A stretch of DNA of 64,000 nt from Anaerolineales bacterium (GCA_014860745.1 JACZJC010000061.1:1-64000), one strand, 5' to 3'. Positions 24,993-34,104 are shown, counted from the stretch's first letter. Translations and numbers: made by a program. Notes: a model not told the origin generated them from the sequence alone.

Positions 24993-26411
24993 TCAGGAAG
25001 TATATTTCTGGATGTATTCTTCACCTCTTCCGATAAAATCTGCATAATCATCCGGGGCTGGGGCAGAGGCCATGAGATCCTGCGTTTTTTGACGCAGCAC
25101 CTGGCGGGCAGGCGGGGCTCCGGCTTCCAGCCATTTTTCCATGCTGAAGTGCGGATAAATGCCGCTGGTGTAATATCCATTTTTATAGTTTCGCATGGTG
25201 GAAGGCTGGCTCAGGAAATTCTTGCCCGGACCCACCCTGGCAATTTCATCCACAGCAGACTGAACATCGTCCAATTGAAACCCGGCATGGAGGCGCAAGG
25301 ATTGGTCGATGATCTCGTGGCAGTGGACAAAGGTAGTTGGCGAGATGGACTTCGAGCCGAGGGAATCTCCAATGAACGGAGCCAAATGTCCGTTTGAGAG
25401 AAGAAGCGCAAGGGTGTTCATCCAGTAGGTGTCGGCGGCGATCAAATCCATGCCCCAGCCGGTCCCGCTTCCCGAGGTGGAACAATGCGGAATACCATAA
25501 TGCTTCATCATTTCAGAACAGGCAACGCTGATGAGGATGCTTTGCGGGTCGTAAAAGTTAAGCATGGTGCGCATGTCGAAATAGACGGGCAGCATGCCAA
25601 GCAGGATCTGCGCTCCTTTTTTGATCGTCTGGCTGATGACCAGCCCTGCGAGCAATTCGGCCATGAGCAGGGTGAGCGTGCCCGCGGGTGTGAGCGGCGT
25701 GGACGCGCCGGCCATGCTGTAATTGGAGAAGATGATCGGCAGACCGCGCTCGATGGCAACTTTCATCTTATCCACTGTGCCGGCATTCATCACCAGCGGG
25801 CTGACAGGGTTGAAATAGGGAATGACAAACGGTTTGTCGCCCAATTCCCTGCTATGCAGTAATTCGAACATGCCCAGCACATCGGGGAATTTATTTTCAT
25901 CCGAAACCAATAAGACGAGCGGCTTGGTGGTGTTGGCGATATGTTCGAGCGAACCATACAGGTCACCCAACTCTTCTGGGACATCGCGAACGATGCCGAC
26001 GGTGGAAACGACATCATAGTGTTTCAAACTCGAACCCAGGCGGACCAGATCGCGAAAGTTCTCGCGCTTGAAAATATCAAGGGTTTCATCGAATGGATTT
26101 TGATAGAACAAAGCCGTCACTCCCACACCGAATCGAAGCCGATCATCTCCAAGCTTTAACTTGTGCTCCCCGCGGCGGTCGTAAACATCGATGGTTTTCG
26201 GCGCGGATCGAATCGCCTCTTCTATAATTTCGGGAGGGAATTTAATAATGCGGTCTTGTGATTTCAACCCCAGTTTCCGTTCAAGCATTTGTAATATTTC
26301 GGGCGAATCCACGCGCACACCGGTTTCGCCCAACACTTTCAAAACATTTCTGTGCGCCTCCTGAATTTGTTCCTCGTTCATTAATGTCAAATGCGGGCGG
26401 ACGTTATTCAT
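24993..26411 (-). CDS. MttB-like trimethylamine methyltransferase family protein (no pyrrolysine)
   Basis: 472 residues from ATG at 26411 with ggag ten bases upstream. It matches the MttB superfamily over its length (RVDSPEILQMLE, NPVSPLVMNAGT, GSGTGWGMDLIAADT). No in-frame TAG occurs, so it lacks pyrrolysine and belongs to the non-Pyl branch, which includes glycine-betaine and other quaternary-amine demethylases (MtgB-type). Such enzymes pass the methyl to a corrinoid protein, but no corrinoid gene is adjacent. MetVF at 38.4 kb would fit one-carbon metabolism. Substrate unknown. Confidence 0.82.
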   Translation of the reverse strand: MNNVRPHLTLMNEEQIQEAHRNVLKVLGETGVRVDSPEILQMLERKLGLKSQDRIIKFPPEIIEEAIRSAPKTIDVYDRRGEHKLKLGDDRLRFGVGVTALFYQNPFDETLDIFKRENFRDLVRLGSSLKHYDVVSTVGIVRDVPEELGDLYGSLEHIANTTKPLVLLVSDENKFPDVLGMFELLHSRELGDKPFVIPYFNPVSPLVMNAGTVDKMKVAIERGLPIIFSNYSMAGASTPLTPAGTLTLLMAELLAGLVISQTIKKGAQILLGMLPVYFDMRTMLNFYDPQSILISVACSEMMKHYGIPHCSTSGSGTGWGMDLIAADTYWMNTLALLLSNGHLAPFIGDSLGSKSISPTTFVHCHEIIDQSLRLHAGFQLDDVQSAVDEIARVGPGKNFLSQPSTMRNYKNGYYTSGIYPHFSMEKWLEAGAPPARQVLRQKTQDLMASAPAPDDYADFIGRGEEYIQKYTS

Positions 26412-26458
26412 AAAGTCAATCTCCTCACCCACAATTTTATCCTACCTGTATATGTATA

Positions 26459-26537
26459 TGTCATTGCGAGCCGATAGGCGAAGCAATCTCCAAATCACAC
26501 GGGAGATTGCTTCGTTGCTTCGCAACTCGCAATGACA
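26459..26537. repeat. tcattgcgag-type palindromic repeat
   Basis: Outer arms tgtcattgcgag (26459-26470) and ctcgcaatgaca (26526-26537), inner arms gaagcaatctcc and ggagattgcttc. This is the widespread tcattgcgag / gcaatctcc repetitive element. A related copy lies inside the FAD/Fe-S gene at 58.85 kb. Confidence 0.8.
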
Positions 26538-26542
26538 TGCAA

Positions 26543-27574
26543 CTACTTCTCCTTCTCCCAGCGCCTACGGTCCTCGGGCTTTTCGGGATCCAAATATTTC
26601 GGATCCACTTTTTCAAAAACTCTGTGACCATGTGAAGTCCACAGGTCAGCGGCGAGTTTACGCGCATCCCCGCGCATACCCTGTGCGGAAAAATACTGAC
26701 AGATGCGAATCACATCCCGCTGGAAAATTCCCCATGAGGCGGGGTTTGATTCGGGCAGGACTACTTGCGGAAAGTCAATCAACTTGATCTCTCCATCCCA
26801 GTACAGGATGTTATACGCCGAGAGGTCACCGTGGATCCGGTCTTTCGATAGCATGATATCGATGTTGTGAATCACTTTGTCGAACAGAGGTTTCACTTCG
26901 TCCCTCTCCAGGGAGATGCGGCTAAGCGGCGGCGCGGCAGTTCCAGCATCCCCAATAAACTCCATCAAGATGGCGTTCTTCTCTTTCGCATATGGTTTTG
27001 GGACATCGGCACCTGCTTCAAAAAGATTTTCCAATGTGACATACTCATACGATATCCAGGATTGATGCCGCACTTCCTCGCCATAACTGGTACGCTTCGC
27101 AATCGCATTGACATCCGCCTCCTTCCATAACGCTGTGCCGTCCTCATCCAAATCCACGCGGCCGACACGATATTGCTGGTCGTTCTTCAAATTCCGAAGC
27201 GAGCGCGGGCGATACACCTTCGCGGCAAGAAGCGGCGCATCCACCTCCGCCCCGGGCTGGCACAGATAAACGGATGCCTCTTTTCCGCCCTTGACTCTGC
27301 GCATAACATCCGAGATCCACTTGTGCTCATAAAAACTGCCAAGCGAATCCAACAGCCACCACTCTTCAAAGCGCGCCGCCTTGTAGGTAAATTTGAATTC
27401 CTTCGATACATCCTGCGCGCGGAGGAAGAGCTTTGCCTCCATCTCGCGCTTTTTCGACTCGCGTTTTTGGGTCACACGCTTTTGAAGAAACTGCGTTCCT
27501 CCTTCACCTTCATTCAAATCATCGAGCTCTTCGAACATTTCATATAAATCGTTCATGTTCATTTTTGTATACAT
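26543..27574 (-). CDS. RIO-type serine/threonine kinase (RIO1-like)
   Basis: 343 residues. RIO core: glycine-rich-like VKGGKEASVYLC, Lys in LAAKVYRP, catalytic HGDLSAYN, metal-binding LIDFPQ. The N-terminal 100 residues are charged and helical. RIO kinases act in small-subunit ribosome maturation in archaea and eukaryotes; the bacterial role is unclear. I chose ATG 27574 (aggga about ten bases upstream); an in-frame ATG at 27664 has no SD. It lies downstream of a 21-codon leader ORF and two terminator hairpins, suggesting expression that depends on read-through. Confidence 0.85.
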   Translation of the reverse strand: MYTKMNMNDLYEMFEELDDLNEGEGGTQFLQKRVTQKRESKKREMEAKLFLRAQDVSKEFKFTYKAARFEEWWLLDSLGSFYEHKWISDVMRRVKGGKEASVYLCQPGAEVDAPLLAAKVYRPRSLRNLKNDQQYRVGRVDLDEDGTALWKEADVNAIAKRTSYGEEVRHQSWISYEYVTLENLFEAGADVPKPYAKEKNAILMEFIGDAGTAAPPLSRISLERDEVKPLFDKVIHNIDIMLSKDRIHGDLSAYNILYWDGEIKLIDFPQVVLPESNPASWGIFQRDVIRICQYFSAQGMRGDARKLAADLWTSHGHRVFEKVDPKYLDPEKPEDRRRWEKEK

Positions 27575-27689
27575 TGCTGTTAATTCCCTTTTTGCTCTCA
27601 CTCTGTAACGGGGAGTTGCCTGTTCAAGGAGCGAATCTCCTTGAATACCATGCAGGGCTTCCATTACAAGTGTGCAATCAGAATACTTA

Positions 27690-27723
27690 AAACAAAAACC
27701 ACAGGTTACAACAACCCTGCGGT
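27690..27723 (-). terminator. Second hairpin between the leader and the RIO kinase
   Basis: On the minus strand accgcagg (27723-27716) pairs with cctgtggt (27705-27698), one G-U, followed by a T-rich run (fwd aacaaaaa at 27690-27697). It shares ccgcagg with the first terminator upstream, so the two may be alternatives or a duplicated element. Confidence 0.55.
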
Positions 27724-27754
27724 CAGGTGCTGCGAGATCAACTCGCTTTGGAAA

Positions 27755-27786
27755 ATAAAAACCGCAGGCGGAGCGCGCCTGCGGTT
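27755..27786 (-). terminator. Attenuator terminator with a competing antiterminator
   Basis: Minus strand: aaccgcaggc (27786-27777) pairs with gcctgcggtt (27769-27760) over 10 bp, then tttttatttt. The segment aggcgcgct (27780-27772), spanning the top of the 5' arm and the loop, is the exact complement of agcgcgcct (27835-27827) in the leader ORF. Pairing of those nine bases would break the top four base pairs of the terminator. Confidence 0.65.
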
Positions 27787-27805
27787 GATGGTCACCTAAT
27801 TGGAA

Positions 27806-27871
27806 TTACACCAACTCACGCACAGGAGGCGCGCTGAACAATGTGTGGGCAGATACCAAGATAGCTTGCAT
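27806..27871 (-). CDS. 21-residue leader peptide ahead of the RIO kinase
   Basis: ATG at 27871 has aaaggagg nine bases upstream. The peptide starts MQAILVSAHTLF and ends SAPPVRELV. A promoter precedes it and a terminator begins 19 bases after the stop, so the unit is complete. Codons 13-15 (agc gcg cct, Ser-Ala-Pro) form the antiterminator strand, the same amino acids and position in the RNA fold as codons 19-21 of the leader at 6355. Ribosome-dependent attenuation is inferred. It could instead be a free-standing mini-protein. Confidence 0.6.
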   Translation of the reverse strand: MQAILVSAHTLFSAPPVRELV

Positions 27872-27910
27872 GTTTTCGAGCCTCCTTTCGTGGAATAAGA
27901 TAGTGGCGGT

Positions 27911-27940
27911 ATTTTACATCCCGACTGCGTGACACGTCAA
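27911..27940 (-). promoter_or_regulatory. Promoter of the 21-residue leader
   Basis: Minus strand ttgacg (27940-27935), 18-base spacer, taaaat (27916-27911). The -35 overlaps the last codons of the EamA gene, and the start of transcription should fall about 25-30 bases before the leader ATG. Confidence 0.65.
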
Positions 27941-28824
27941 GCCCCGGATGTACCGAAAAACGCGCCGATCCAAACCCCCGCTATGACGATTGTAGCGCCC
28001 GCCAGGAATAAGGGTGTAACTGTCTCCTTCACCAGCCAGGAGGCTAGCAAAGTCGCCACGAGTGGGAAAAATAAAACTGCGTACGATGTGGCGGACGCAG
28101 TCCAGCGGGACAGGACATAGACGAATAAATAGAACATCACCACCGAGCCGCCCAGGATGAGATAAGTCAATGCCGCCCAGACCTGCGGCGTGGACGGCAA
28201 AACCCAGGCATTTCCCGCGATCAGGGAAGTTCCCAGAAGAAATAACGCCCCGCTGGAAATCGAAAGCGCATTGATCACCACCGAATCAGCTTTGAGGGAA
28301 TAGATTTTGAAGATCACATTGCCCTCCGCAGCCACCAATGCGCCCGCGGCCAAAGCCAAAAGAGACGGCAATAATTCGACTCCGCCGGGCTGGGCATTGA
28401 CCGCGATAGCCATACCGATCAAAGCGACGCCTCCCCCGACCAGCGCCTGGATGCGGAAAGACTCAATGCGATGCAAAACCGCCAAAAGAAAAGTAAATAA
28501 TGGACTGGTGGCAATCACGATTGTGGCAAGGCTGACGGGCACTTTCAACAAGCCCCAATACAAAAGAGCAAAACTGATTCCGATGGTCAGAAAACCGTTC
28601 AAAGCGATAATGGAGGAATCCTTTAAATTCGGCAATGGAAGTTTCCGCCACCACAGGATTATCCAAAAGGCTGCGGCTGCAAACACAAAGCGGAGGGCGG
28701 CTCCCCAAAACGGAGCCAGTTCCTGGTTGCTGTAACGAATGGCGACGGAATTCGATCCACCCAACAAAACAACAAGGAGGAAGGCAGCAAGGATTAGACG
28801 GTCGGGACGGGAGGATTCGGACAT
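27937..28824 (-). CDS. EamA/DMT-family transporter
   Basis: 295 residues, ten hydrophobic segments in two EamA repeats of about 140 residues (VLLGGSNSVAIRYS at the start of the first, SLLALAAGALVAAEGNVIF at the start of the second). Start at ATG 28824 with agga upstream. This family exports metabolites or amino acids; the substrate cannot be read from sequence. Its end overlaps the leader promoter described separately. Confidence 0.87.
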   Translation of the reverse strand: MSESSRPDRLILAAFLLVVLLGGSNSVAIRYSNQELAPFWGAALRFVFAAAAFWIILWWRKLPLPNLKDSSIIALNGFLTIGISFALLYWGLLKVPVSLATIVIATSPLFTFLLAVLHRIESFRIQALVGGGVALIGMAIAVNAQPGGVELLPSLLALAAGALVAAEGNVIFKIYSLKADSVVINALSISSGALFLLGTSLIAGNAWVLPSTPQVWAALTYLILGGSVVMFYLFVYVLSRWTASATSYAVLFFPLVATLLASWLVKETVTPLFLAGATIVIAGVWIGAFFGTSGA

Positions 28825-28844
28825 AAAGTTCCTATATCGAGATA

Positions 28845-29939
28845 TTATTTTTTGAGATAAAGGTCGAAAAATTTCTGGGTGCGTGCCATGAACACAAACC
28901 ATGGATCGCCGATGAAGGAATGTTTTTCGCCCGCATATGCGAAGATTTCCGCATCCACACCTGCTTCGAGGAATGCCTCGTAGATCTTCGTGGACCATTC
29001 AGGCGGAGTACCGGAGGATATTTTCCCATCCTCGGTGCCGTAGGCAATTTGAACCGGAATGGTGATCTCATCGAAATGATACAGCGGAGAAACAGCTTTC
29101 AGCATTACCGGATCAGCTATCCCATTAAAGTAAGCGGCGGTCAGGTCGGCTGGCAGGTCGAGGGGAAGAATATCCGATGAATTGCAGCCAAAGGCCAGCT
29201 CGCCTTCAAAAACATCGCCAACACAACCGGGCCCCCAGCGGTTGACGATATCCGCAAAACCCCCGCTGACAGATGAATAAATCACCGCAGCCTTCACCCG
29301 CGAATCAATTGCCAAAACTTTCAATGTCACTCCCCCGCCCATGCTGTGACCCCACATGCCGATACGTTTCGAGTCGGCTTGCGGAAAAGAGGGAAGGGCA
29401 TTCATCAGATTTATCACGTCGATGGCAAGGCCGGAATAAAACAAACTCTCCCCCGTTTCCGAACCGCCCCAGCTGCGATAATCGGAAGAGACCGTGAGAT
29501 AACCGCGGCGATTCAGGAAATCTGCTGCGCGGTCGGTGCCGTCGCCAGAGTTGTAAATCGTGCGCGAAAAAAACCCATGATTCATAACGATGACAGGGTA
29601 AGGCGGCTCGCCAACTGTTGGCACTTGCAGGATGCCTGTGATCGTTAATCCATCGCTTGGATATTCGATCAGGTAACGGGTAAAGTTGGGGGTTTCCAGC
29701 AATGTTTCGCGGATAGTGATCCGTCCGCTCTCGAAATCATGGTCGCGCAAACCTGCGATCGTAAACGGTGCAAGCGCCTGCTCCGTGGTTTGAGTTACGG
29801 TTGGGATCGGCGTGTTCGCTGGCGTCGATGTGGCTGGGATTATGGTCACATTTGGGGGAGGAAGGGTTGAGTTAATCTCAACGGGGTGGCATGCTGATAG
29901 CATAAGAATCAGCGCAATGATGCGAAATTTAAATTTCAT
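28845..29939 (-). CDS. Lipoprotein alpha/beta hydrolase, copy 2
   Basis: 364 residues. Lipobox LSAC, Thr/Pro-rich linker, then a dienelactone-hydrolase or S9-like fold: nucleophile in GHSMGGG, Asp in AYGTEDGKI, His in GEKHSFIG. It is anchored outside the cell membrane. It is a close paralogue of the gene just upstream (five bases between), sharing the same order of motifs such as GDGTDRAADFLNRRGYLTVSSDYRSWGG. Esterase or peptidase activity is expected; substrate unknown. Confidence 0.85.
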   Translation of the reverse strand: MKFKFRIIALILMLSACHPVEINSTLPPPNVTIIPATSTPANTPIPTVTQTTEQALAPFTIAGLRDHDFESGRITIRETLLETPNFTRYLIEYPSDGLTITGILQVPTVGEPPYPVIVMNHGFFSRTIYNSGDGTDRAADFLNRRGYLTVSSDYRSWGGSETGESLFYSGLAIDVINLMNALPSFPQADSKRIGMWGHSMGGGVTLKVLAIDSRVKAAVIYSSVSGGFADIVNRWGPGCVGDVFEGELAFGCNSSDILPLDLPADLTAAYFNGIADPVMLKAVSPLYHFDEITIPVQIAYGTEDGKISSGTPPEWSTKIYEAFLEAGVDAEIFAYAGEKHSFIGDPWFVFMARTQKFFDLYLKK

Positions 29940-29943
29940 ATAT

Positions 29944-31044
29944 TTACTTTAACTGCTCATCGAAGAATTCAACGGCGCGCGTCATGAACAACTGCCAGGC
30001 CTCGCCTGAGAAGGAATGTCCCTGCCCTTGATACACAAATAATTCCACAGCCTTACCCGCATTCAACAAAGCCTCATTTAATTTATATGACCACTGCGGC
30101 GGTGTCGACCCGATATAATCGCCATCCGCCGACCCGATATGAATCTGAATTGGAATGGAGACATTTTGCAGATGATAAATCGGAGCAATCTCCCGCATCC
30201 TCTCCGCGCTCGTGGCTGATTCTACATAAGCAGAAACGACCTCCACTGGCAGCGATTCGGGTATGACGTCCGCTGAGTTGCAGGTCTCCAACAATTCGCC
30301 TGCGGCGACATCTCCAATGCAGCCATAGCCCCATCTTGCAATCAAGTCGGCGTCATCTGCAGAGTTTGGCGCATACAACACAGCTGCACGGACGGTAGAC
30401 TCAAGCGTGAGAATCTTGGTCGTAATACCGCCGCCCATGCTGTGACCCCACATTCCGACCCGCGTCACATCGGCTTGTGGTATTGAATCCAATGAGGCTA
30501 ATAAATTCATCACATCGGCAACCAAGCCCGTATGAAAAAACGAAACGCCAAAATCCGAGCCGCCCCAGGTTCGATAGTCCGATGAAATGGTGACATATCC
30601 CCGCTCGACAAGATATTTTGCCGCGCGGTCCGAGCCGTCACCCGAGGAATAATCACTGCGCGGATAATAGCCGTGATTCATCACGATCACCGGGAAGGGA
30701 CCATTCCCTGCCGGGATATAAAGCATACCTGTAATCCGCAAGCCATCCGATGGATAGGAGATCAAATAAGCGCTGTACACGTCATTGAATGCCAGGCGCA
30801 CATCGAGGGATATCTCCCCTCCCTCAAACTCCCGTTCGCGCAAACCTGAAATGCTGTATGGATACATCGAATGCGGCAAAGGTGTGGCAGTTGGCGTCGC
30901 TGCAGGGGATGGGACCGGCGCAAGTGTTTCAGTTGAATGAACAATCGTAACAATCGGCGGCGGCAAAGCGGCGTTTGAAGTGAGGGGAGCGGAAGAACAT
31001 GCTGTGAGATAAATTAAAAAGAACAGACCAAAGCGCTGTTTCAT
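29944..31044 (-). CDS. Lipoprotein alpha/beta hydrolase, copy 1
   Basis: 366 residues with lipobox LTAC and the same layout as its neighbour: GHSMGGG nucleophile, Asp in IGSADGDYI, His in GQGHSFSG. The paralogues are clearly from a tandem duplication but have diverged considerably, so different substrates are likely. The pair forms an operon. Confidence 0.85.
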   Translation of the reverse strand: MKQRFGLFFLIYLTACSSAPLTSNAALPPPIVTIVHSTETLAPVPSPAATPTATPLPHSMYPYSISGLREREFEGGEISLDVRLAFNDVYSAYLISYPSDGLRITGMLYIPAGNGPFPVIVMNHGYYPRSDYSSGDGSDRAAKYLVERGYVTISSDYRTWGGSDFGVSFFHTGLVADVMNLLASLDSIPQADVTRVGMWGHSMGGGITTKILTLESTVRAAVLYAPNSADDADLIARWGYGCIGDVAAGELLETCNSADVIPESLPVEVVSAYVESATSAERMREIAPIYHLQNVSIPIQIHIGSADGDYIGSTPPQWSYKLNEALLNAGKAVELFVYQGQGHSFSGEAWQLFMTRAVEFFDEQLK

Positions 31045-31071
31045 TTAACGATTGTATCAAACACGCCGCGT

Positions 31072-31290
31072 TTAATACTCGCAGACGACATCCATCATCC
31101 CTTGATTGACCGCCTCTTCCGCCCTGTTCAATAATTGGATGGCTGCCTCTTCATCTACGATTGCCTCTCCGCAGTGAGGACAGATCTTTGCCGGTACACT
31201 CCTTATCAGAATTTGAAATTCTTCCCGCTTAAAATAAATTGAAGTAAATCCTTCCATAGGGTCGGCCTGCCTGCAAATCAAACATTTCAT
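31072..31290 (-). CDS. YgiT-type zinc-finger protein (antitoxin-like)
   Basis: 72 residues starting at the ATG that overlaps the upstream stop by four bases. MKCLICR and CPHCGE give the CxxC...CxxC zinc site of the YgiT/MqsA N-terminal domain; no HTH is attached. Next to a DUF4258 protein this is a recurrent toxin-antitoxin pairing, with this gene as the likely antitoxin. Confidence 0.78.
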   Translation of the reverse strand: MKCLICRQADPMEGFTSIYFKREEFQILIRSVPAKICPHCGEAIVDEEAAIQLLNRAEEAVNQGMMDVVCEY

Positions 31291-31595
31291 TTGCGACTCC
31301 GAAGATCCTTGCTCCACTTATCCTTTTCCGGCCGATACACCGTGATCACCGTGATTTCATTTTCAGCGGGGTTTTCCGAAGTCACCACATGAAAAAGACG
31401 CCTTCCTTGAGCGCCCATTATTAAACGACTGGGTTCCGGCATTTCAGCGGAATAATCCTCGATGATATCCCCCGCCTCCAATGCGCGGCGGACTTTGCTC
31501 ACGGAAATCCCGCGTTCGAACATTCTTTGCACCGCATGAACTCGGAAATTTAAGGTCAAAGATTTCTTTGCGAAAGTACTCAGAGGGGGAGTCAT
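31287..31595 (-). CDS. DUF4258 protein, putative RNase-like toxin
   Basis: 102 residues. DUF4258 core: HAVQRMFERGIS, GDIIEDY, VITVYRPEKDKW. The family has the RelE/BECR-like small toxin size and often precedes a YgiT-type antitoxin, as here. Toxicity is inferred from pairing. The start lies 17 bases downstream of the kinase stop region on the other side, so it may be transcribed from its own promoter or by read-through from the exporter operon. Confidence 0.78.
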   Translation of the reverse strand: MTPPLSTFAKKSLTLNFRVHAVQRMFERGISVSKVRRALEAGDIIEDYSAEMPEPSRLIMGAQGRRLFHVVTSENPAENEITVITVYRPEKDKWSKDLRSRK

Positions 31596-31612
31596 TTGAT
31601 TAATTTCTGCCC

Positions 31613-32302
31613 TTACAAAGGAATCGTAAAAAAGAACGAGCTCCCCTGCCCTGCCTTGCTCTCGAACCAGGTCTCGCCATCGTGCAGGTCAATGATGTGT
31701 TCGGTGATCTTCAAACCAAGCCCAAAGCCGAGGCGCGGATCGTCCTTATCTTCGAGAATGGTCTCGAACGGTTCGAAGACCAGTTCCTGATCGGCTTGCG
31801 CGATTCCAATGCCTGTGTCGCGTACTTCAAACAAAATATTATTCGCCTCCCGCTCGACCCGAACGGTGATACGGCCTTTGTCGGTAAACTTCACTGCATT
31901 GTGAATGTAATTCAGCAAAGCCTGTGAGAGACGGGTCGCATCCGCTTCGATGGACGGCAGGTTTTTCGCAACTTCCTCCTCCAGTGTCACGCCGCCCTTT
32001 TGCCCGACCAATTGCTCGGCTATTGTCAAGACACCATCCAACATTGCATAGATATCCACCTCTTCCAGTTCCAATTCCATCCTGTTCGTGACGGTTTCCG
32101 CATAATCCTGAATTTCATTTACCTGCACAACCAATGGCGCCAGCGCTGCCTGGATGTGTTCTATTGGTGAATCTTTTACATCAACGTAATCCTCCAATTC
32201 CTCCACGCGGTACAAGTCATTGACCCTGGCTTGCACCTCCGCCAATCCGCTACGCAAATGGCTTGATATTCTATATAAGAATTCGTTTTGAAAATCGGTC
32301 AT
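31613..32302 (-). CDS. Small cytoplasmic sensor histidine kinase
   Basis: 229 residues with no membrane or PAS domain. H-box-like SSHLRSGLAEV near residue 15, N-box ALLNYIHNAVKF, G1 DTGIGI, F-box and G2 GFGLGLKI. It starts four bases after the ABC exporter stop, so it is part of the exporter operon. No response regulator is adjacent. It may sense the state of the exporter or an internal signal; partner unknown. Confidence 0.82.
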   Translation of the reverse strand: MTDFQNEFLYRISSHLRSGLAEVQARVNDLYRVEELEDYVDVKDSPIEHIQAALAPLVVQVNEIQDYAETVTNRMELELEEVDIYAMLDGVLTIAEQLVGQKGGVTLEEEVAKNLPSIEADATRLSQALLNYIHNAVKFTDKGRITVRVEREANNILFEVRDTGIGIAQADQELVFEPFETILEDKDDPRLGFGLGLKITEHIIDLHDGETWFESKAGQGSSFFFTIPL

Positions 32303-32305
32303 CTT

Positions 32306-34102
32306 TTACTCCTGGAATCCCGTCTTATATAATTCGTAGTAACGGCCTCTTGACCCAAGCAATTCCTCGTGTCTGCCCTGCTCGATAATATTTCCCCCGT
32401 CTATAACAATAATTCTATCCGCATTCGTGATCGTGGACAAACGATGAGCGATCACAAAGGATGTGCGTCCCTTTAAAAGCCTCGCCAGCGCACGTTGAAT
32501 GACCTGTTCGGTTTGAATATCCACCGACGAGGTGGCTTCATCCAAAATCAGGATCCGCGGATTGGCAAGCAGCGCGCGCGCAAATGAAATCAACTGACGC
32601 TGTCCCACGCTCAAGGTTGCACCACCTTCTTCAACCAAAGTCTCGTATCCATCCTTCAAGCCAAGTATAAAATCATGCGCGCCAACCGCCTGCGCGGCAG
32701 AAATCACATCTTCGTGGCTCGCATCCAAACGACCGAATAAAATATTCTCTTTCACTGTGCCATTGAACAAAAACGGGTCTTGCAGCACCATACCCATTTG
32801 GGCGCGCAGCGATTGCTGAGTCACCATCCGCAGGTCCACGCCGTCCACGAGCACACAGCCATCGGTTGGGTCATGGAAGCGTGCGAGCAATTTGACGATG
32901 GTGGTTTTCCCCGCTCCCGTCTCGCCTACCAAGGCCACAGTTTCGCCCGCTTTTACATCCAGATTGATTTGATCGAGAACCAAAGTTGGGTCATCGGAAT
33001 AATGAAAGCTGACGTTTTCGAATCGCACCCCGCCGACGATTACTCCCAGTTCTTTGGCATTTTCCGCATCCTGCACATCCACCTCGGTATTGAGCAGCTC
33101 CAGGATTCTCTCCCCGCCCGCCATCGTGGATTGGAGCGTATCGAAACGGCGGCTCAGATCACGGATGGGTTCGAAGAATCGGTCAACATAAAGAACAAAG
33201 GCGATCAATACGCCAGGGGTTATCGATTCGCCCAACACAGCCGTGCCGCCAACATATACTACCAAGGCGGTTGCCACTGCGCCCAGCACATCCACAACCG
33301 GCGTGTATACCGATGCAACCCTGGCTGCGTCGAGACTGGTTTCATAGAAATAGCGGTTCACATATTCCTTGAAGGTTTTGTAATTCCGCTCCTGTCGGGA
33401 AAACGCCTGCACCACCCGTACTCCGTTCACATTTTCTGCCAGCACGGAATTCGTCCACGAAACGGCGGCGCGTACTTTGCGATAATTCTTTCGAGCAACC
33501 GAGCGGAACGCCATAGTAGCCAGGACCATAAAAGGCAGGACAGCAAAGGTAAGCATGGAAAGTTTCAAGTTCAAAGCGAGCATTGCGATCAAGGTGCCGA
33601 CGATCCCCAGTAAATTGCGGACGATGGCCAGCACAGCCCACGTGATGAATTCGCGCAATGTACCCACATCATTGATCACGCGGGTAATAACCCGCCCCAC
33701 GCTGTAGCGGTTGTAAAAACTCAAGGAAAGTTTTTGAAGATGCCCGAACATTGCCATACGAACATCGTACAAAACATGCTGCCCGACGCGGGACATGATG
33801 CGAACGCGGAGGTAGTTAAACCCTAATTGAAAAATCGAAACTGCAAGAAAAATCAATACAATCCTGCGCAGTGACACCGGGTCGTTCGCCGCAATGCCAT
33901 CATCGATTGCCAGTTTTACAAAATACGGCCCGGATACCGAAGCAGCCGTTACCAGAATCATAAAAAGCAAGGCGACGGACATTTGCCGGGCATACGGCTT
34001 TACAAACCGCAGCAGCCCGCGCGCCACTCTGGGGTCGTACATCTTGTCGAGGATTTCCTCCGACTGGGTGATGAAAGCTGGAGGGGAGATTCTGGTTGTC
34101 AT
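32306..34102 (-). CDS. Second ABC exporter, catalytic-site subunit
   Basis: 598 residues: six-helix exporter domain and NBD with Walker A GETGAGKTT, altered signature LSVGQRQ, Walker B ILILDEATSSVD with catalytic Glu, and AHR H-loop. The pattern equals that of the protein at 8576. It follows the partner subunit by two bases. Together they form a heterodimer with one degenerate site. Confidence 0.9.
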   Translation of the reverse strand: MTTRISPPAFITQSEEILDKMYDPRVARGLLRFVKPYARQMSVALLFMILVTAASVSGPYFVKLAIDDGIAANDPVSLRRIVLIFLAVSIFQLGFNYLRVRIMSRVGQHVLYDVRMAMFGHLQKLSLSFYNRYSVGRVITRVINDVGTLREFITWAVLAIVRNLLGIVGTLIAMLALNLKLSMLTFAVLPFMVLATMAFRSVARKNYRKVRAAVSWTNSVLAENVNGVRVVQAFSRQERNYKTFKEYVNRYFYETSLDAARVASVYTPVVDVLGAVATALVVYVGGTAVLGESITPGVLIAFVLYVDRFFEPIRDLSRRFDTLQSTMAGGERILELLNTEVDVQDAENAKELGVIVGGVRFENVSFHYSDDPTLVLDQINLDVKAGETVALVGETGAGKTTIVKLLARFHDPTDGCVLVDGVDLRMVTQQSLRAQMGMVLQDPFLFNGTVKENILFGRLDASHEDVISAAQAVGAHDFILGLKDGYETLVEEGGATLSVGQRQLISFARALLANPRILILDEATSSVDIQTEQVIQRALARLLKGRTSFVIAHRLSTITNADRIIVIDGGNIIEQGRHEELLGSRGRYYELYKTGFQE

Positions 34103-34104
34103 GG

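Noticed and set aside
24959-25180. N-terminal extension of the Ig-domain protein
   Set aside because: It overlaps the MttB-like gene; the GTG at 24958 has a strong SD and a signal helix follows.
24993-26411. Pyrrolysine-containing trimethylamine methyltransferase
   Set aside because: No in-frame TAG within the conserved length and no pyl genes in the window; a non-Pyl MttB-like protein fits.
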